Source: Candidatus Poribacteria bacterium
Lineage (GTDB): Bacteria > Poribacteria > WGA-4E > PCPOR2b
Length of the DNA stretch: 64,000 nt
Direction: 5' to 3'
Assembly (NCBI GenBank): GCA_022822005.1
Contig: JAJECO010000084.1
Location: 62,001-126,000, forward strand
Positions 61,459-64,000 of the stretch are shown here, one piece after another. Position 1 is the first letter of the stretch. Each line of letters begins with the position of its first letter. The position numbers were made by a program, and so were the translations under genes. The notes under the pieces were generated by a model. The model was not told the DNA's origin, did no database searches, and worked only from the letters and a program-made list of their open reading frames with translations.

Positions 61459-62133
61459 ATGTCAGAACAACTCACGTTGAAACAACGGATACATAACAGT
61501 GAACCTATTCACATCGGCGGCGCTCCCACAGGTGCCTCGAAAAGTGAACTCGAAGCTATTCTCGGTCAAGACACTTACGATTTGATCGGGACCGATGCCC
61601 AACATTCAGCATTCAATGAAGAGAAACTCGTTTCATTTTGCGCCAACCTGGAAGAACTGGGGATGCCCGTTCAGTTGCGCATCAAACATACCCGAAACGC
61701 TTACCTCATTGGAAATATTCTCGACTTGGGTCCTCTGGCAATTTGCGTGCCGCAGGTCGAAACAGAGGAAACTGTTGAAGAAGCGATCGACGCCTTCTAC
61801 TATCCACCAGTTGGAAAACGGAGTTGGGGTCCCAGTTCTGGGTACGGTTTCAAGCCGGATATGGACCGTTTAGAATACGCGGAATGGTGGAACAACAACG
61901 GTATCCTCAGCCTACAACTGGAATCTGTTGACGCGATCATCAATGCCCGAAAACTTGCCAAACCCGGCGTTGATATGCTCATGTTCGGCGCGAATGACTT
62001 AGGATTTAGCCTCGAAACCTATCCGAATCCCCCGTTCAAAACGGTTGAGGAATGTTTCCAGCATGTTGTGGAACAGATGGAAGGGACCCAAGTCAAGGTG
62101 GGAGTTGGCTACACACCCGGCGGACGGCTCTAA
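61459..62133 (+). CDS. HpcH/HpaI-type class II aldolase family protein
   Basis: 224-residue TIM-barrel aldolase relative (2-oxo-3-deoxy-aldarate/4-hydroxy-2-oxoalkanoate aldolase group), which splits hydroxy-keto acids into pyruvate and an aldehyde. IGTDAQHSAFN near residue 42 holds the His/Asp of the active site, AICVPQVET the substrate strand, and LQLESVDAIINARK plus VDMLMFGANDL the metal Glu/Asp pair. It is about 30 residues shorter than the family, mostly at the C-terminus. AAGGAG is 12 bases before the ATG. A two-hairpin element stands on each side of the gene. A role in sugar-acid breakdown is likely but unproven. Confidence 0.85.
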   Translation: MSEQLTLKQRIHNSEPIHIGGAPTGASKSELEAILGQDTYDLIGTDAQHSAFNEEKLVSFCANLEELGMPVQLRIKHTRNAYLIGNILDLGPLAICVPQVETEETVEEAIDAFYYPPVGKRSWGPSSGYGFKPDMDRLEYAEWWNNNGILSLQLESVDAIINARKLAKPGVDMLMFGANDLGFSLETYPNPPFKTVEECFQHVVEQMEGTQVKVGVGYTPGGRL

Positions 62134-62148
62134 GCCACCACATCTAAG

Positions 62149-62305
62149 ATAACCTGAGTTGCTAGTTGCCAAACCAGCTCGGCTTGGATAGGCATATCCA
62201 AGCCATTTGGGACGAGGGTTTGCAGTGGATTTGTCAATCCACTGCGAGCGGGGAGGGATTCTCCCCCCGGTTTGCAACGGTCCCTATAACTAGCAACTTG
62301 CGTTA
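62149..62305. mobile_element. Two-hairpin inverted-repeat element, copy downstream of the aldolase
   Basis: ATAACCTGAGTTGCTAGTT to ACTAGCAACTTGCGTTA, with TTGGATA/TATCCAA and GCAGTGGATT/AATCCACTGC hairpins. Between the second hairpin and the right end the sequence differs from the other copies (GGGGAGGG...CCCCCCGG). Confidence 0.8.
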
Positions 62306-62378
62306 AGATATATAAAGATTATGCGACTGTAGTCGCGTAACTTCTCACGAACTCAGTGATAGAGAAAGGATCAGTTCA

Positions 62379-63146
62379 ATGATTATTGTCGACACCCACT
62401 GCCACGCCGGGCTGAACAAATACGAACCCATCGAAACGCTGCTTTACCACATGGAGCAATCCGATGTCGATCGGGCGGTCTTGATACAGCACCAGGGGAC
62501 TACCGACAATAGTTATCATGTTGAATGTTTGCACGCCCACCCAGACAAACTTGCCTCGGCGATGATTGTGGAAAGCACCGACGACGGGGAGCGGATGCGT
62601 TACTGGGCTGATCAGGGGATTGTGGGAATCCGTCTCAGCGCAAACTCACGCGCGGAAGCGTCCGATCCACTCGCACAGTGGCGTACCGCCGCTGAACTCA
62701 ATCTCGTTGTCAGTGCGCCATCAAGTCCATCAACGCTCCTAAGCGATGAACTTGCTGAAGTCATGGAACTTTTCCCTGACCTCCAGATTGTTATCGAACA
62801 CTTGGGGGGCGTGGGTACAGAGGCGGTGCCGCCTTACGATGAGTTCAAACAAGCTCTCGCCTTGGCAAAACACCCGAACCTGACAATAAAACTACCGGGG
62901 TTCGGGGAATTCTGTAACCTGCCCTACCCGTTCGATGAGGTTCCTCCGTTGGCTCGTATGGCCGTGGATGCGTTTGGACCGCAACGGGTGATGTGGGGGA
63001 GCGACTTCCCACCAGTCAGCTCGAGGGAAGGATACCATCATTCACTTCAGTTCCCGCTCGACTACTTCTCCGATTTGAGCGAGGAAGAGCGGGAGTGGAT
63101 TTTCGGACGAACTGCACTATCAGTGTGGCAATTCGCTGATTCTTGA
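62379..63146 (+). CDS. Amidohydrolase family protein (amidohydro_2 TIM barrel)
   Basis: 255-residue metal-dependent hydrolase or decarboxylase. DTHCHAG (residues 5-11) supplies the H-x-H ligands, IVIEHLGGVG the third histidine and MWGSDFPPV the catalytic Asp. These are the marks of the group containing 2-pyrone-4,6-dicarboxylate lactonase and L-fucono-lactonase. AAAGGAT is eight bases before the ATG. It follows the aldolase with an element between and could act on a lactone or carboxylic acid in the same route; this is inference from position. Confidence 0.87.
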   Translation: MIIVDTHCHAGLNKYEPIETLLYHMEQSDVDRAVLIQHQGTTDNSYHVECLHAHPDKLASAMIVESTDDGERMRYWADQGIVGIRLSANSRAEASDPLAQWRTAAELNLVVSAPSSPSTLLSDELAEVMELFPDLQIVIEHLGGVGTEAVPPYDEFKQALALAKHPNLTIKLPGFGEFCNLPYPFDEVPPLARMAVDAFGPQRVMWGSDFPPVSSREGYHHSLQFPLDYFSDLSEEEREWIFGRTALSVWQFADS

Positions 63147-63178
63147 TGTGCGACTTACATCATGCCGATGGGTATACT

Positions 63179-63385
63179 AACGTAGGTTGCTACTCATAAC
63201 GCAAGTTGCTAGTCGTCCAACTCGATCGGCTTGGATAGGCATATCCAAGTCTTAGACTCTCCCCGATAAGATCGGGACAGGCGGAACGGAGCCATCTTTG
63301 TACGTGTGCAGTAGATTTGTCAATCCACTGCACACAGGTACGGACGACTTGGATATGTCTATTCGAGTCAAGCAGGTTTGATAAA
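63179..63385. mobile_element. Two-hairpin element, copy with inserted GC-rich hairpin
   Basis: ATAACGCAAGTTGCTAGT at 63196 (preceded by a second, partial end AACGTAGGTTGCTA at 63179), TTGGATAGGCATATCCAA, then a CCCGATAAGATCGGG module inserted between the two hairpins, and CAGTAGATTTGTCAATCCAC. No right terminal repeat is seen. Confidence 0.7.
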
Positions 63386-63405
63386 CAACAAATGGAGATG
63401 ATATC

Positions 63406-64000
63406 ATGGCGAGCACAGTAAAAAATGAACTACCCCAACCGACAACCGATCTGAATCTGGCAAAGGCACACTTAGACGAGTTCGGCTATTGCCTACTCGC
63501 CAACGCGCTCACCCCAAAGCAGGTCGAGGCGTTACGCACTCGACTGGTAGAGCAAGCAGCCGCAGAAAAGGAACAAGGGCTTGCCTATGAGGATGGCGGC
63601 ACGGATAGGGACAGCGGTATCAATCAACGGGTCTGGATGCTGATTAACAAGGGCAAAATTTTTCATGAACCGCTGCTCCACAAAGGTGTCCGCGAACTAA
63701 TCGGGCACGTCCTTGGCGAGCAATACCTGTTGTCGTGCTATACCGCCAACATCGCCAAGCCGGGCGGCGTGGCAATGAATCTGCACACAGATCAGTGGTG
63801 GATGCCGCCACCGACTCGGCGCGAGCGTTCCCCGCTTCCCGTCGGTTCAATCACGCGGGAACGTCGAGATATCGATGACACCGGTCCACCGTCGATGATT
63901 GCACCGGCTGTCGTTGTCAATGTTATGTGGATGCTGGTGGATTTCACCGCTGAAAACGGCGGCACCCGAATCGTACCCCGATCCCATTTGACAGGACGGC
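63406..64000 (+). CDS. Phytanoyl-CoA dioxygenase family protein, C-terminus cut by window edge
   Basis: Fe(II)/2-oxoglutarate-dependent hydroxylase fold. 198 codons are visible and the frame is open at the edge. FGYCLLANALTPKQVEALR is the typical N-terminus; HTDQWWMPPP holds the H-x-D iron ligands near residue 127; ENGGTRIVPRSH is the start of the strand leading to the distal histidine. The third ligand and the 2-oxoglutarate arginine are expected just after the edge or at the edge. GGAG lies eight bases before the ATG. This family is large in sponge-associated and planctomycete-like bacteria; substrates are mostly unknown. Confidence 0.9.
   Translation, partial: MASTVKNELPQPTTDLNLAKAHLDEFGYCLLANALTPKQVEALRTRLVEQAAAEKEQGLAYEDGGTDRDSGINQRVWMLINKGKIFHEPLLHKGVRELIGHVLGEQYLLSCYTANIAKPGGVAMNLHTDQWWMPPPTRRERSPLPVGSITRERRDIDDTGPPSMIAPAVVVNVMWMLVDFTAENGGTRIVPRSHLTGR

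Overview
The window looks like a chromosomal segment of an uncultivated Gram-negative bacterium. I think of Candidatus Poribacteria first. The reasons are the five Gfo/Idh/MocA oxidoreductases, a phytanoyl-CoA dioxygenase, planctomycete-like multi-domain cytochromes, a secreted protein with a T9SS-like NPFNPETW tail, and intergenic spaces full of small inverted-repeat elements. This assignment is inference: there is no rRNA or other marker gene here. No tRNA, rRNA, CRISPR array or complete transposase was seen.

Layout. 1-17.1 kb: a cut acyl-CoA synthetase, an S9 peptidase, a SirB1-like protein, sugar-type oxidoreductases, a DUF4159 envelope protein, an N,N-dimethylformamidase-like protein, a PHP phosphoesterase, a nucleotidyltransferase, a double cupin, a GH36-like glycosidase, an HD protein and a DUF2203 protein. 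17.1-24.7 kb: a 1188-residue four-haem cytochrome/sugar dehydrogenase fusion, two more oxidoreductases and a beta-propeller glycosidase-like protein. 24.7-26.8 kb: a tandem duplication of a histidine-phosphatase gene that left a broken oxidoreductase fragment, plus mobile-element relics. 26.8-37 kb: an aminotransferase, msrA, mmsA, a PDDEXK nuclease-like protein, a GH127-like protein, two tandem MFS transporters, a VOC protein and bioD.

37.0-40.9 kb holds the most unusual locus. A 1021-residue single chain carries, in order, landmarks of the RNA polymerase beta subunit and then of beta-prime, including the catalytic NADFDGD motif. It lacks the beta flap, the N-terminal zinc ribbon and nearly everything after the bridge helix. 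An ECF-type sigma factor gene lies directly upstream on the same strand. This is far smaller than the roughly 2500 residues of normal beta plus beta-prime, and is the best candidate for an undescribed system.

43.4-47.9 kb: a four-gene cluster with a good sigma-70 promoter encodes the three split glutamate-synthase-type subunits and a type III glutamine synthetase. This matches the N-methylglutamate synthase/gamma-glutamylmethylamide synthetase arrangement (MgsABC-GmaS, also called GlxBCD-GlnT). 48.1-57.5 kb, facing it: a sigma-54-dependent activator and two tandem, partly near-identical receiver/PAS/histidine kinases, one with a dead receiver. 58.3-59.4 kb: a secreted protein whose start lies 50 bases from an excellent -24/-12 sigma-54 promoter, the only such site I found between genes. 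59.7-64 kb: a TetR regulator, a decayed HTH gene, a cluster of nested small repeats, an HpcH-type aldolase, an amidohydrolase and a cut phytanoyl-CoA dioxygenase.

Short non-coding elements recur throughout. A two-hairpin element bounded by ATAACGCAAGTTGCTAG-type ends is the commonest. Its core also occurs inside an element with different, CTAG-type ends, which suggests module exchange between elements.
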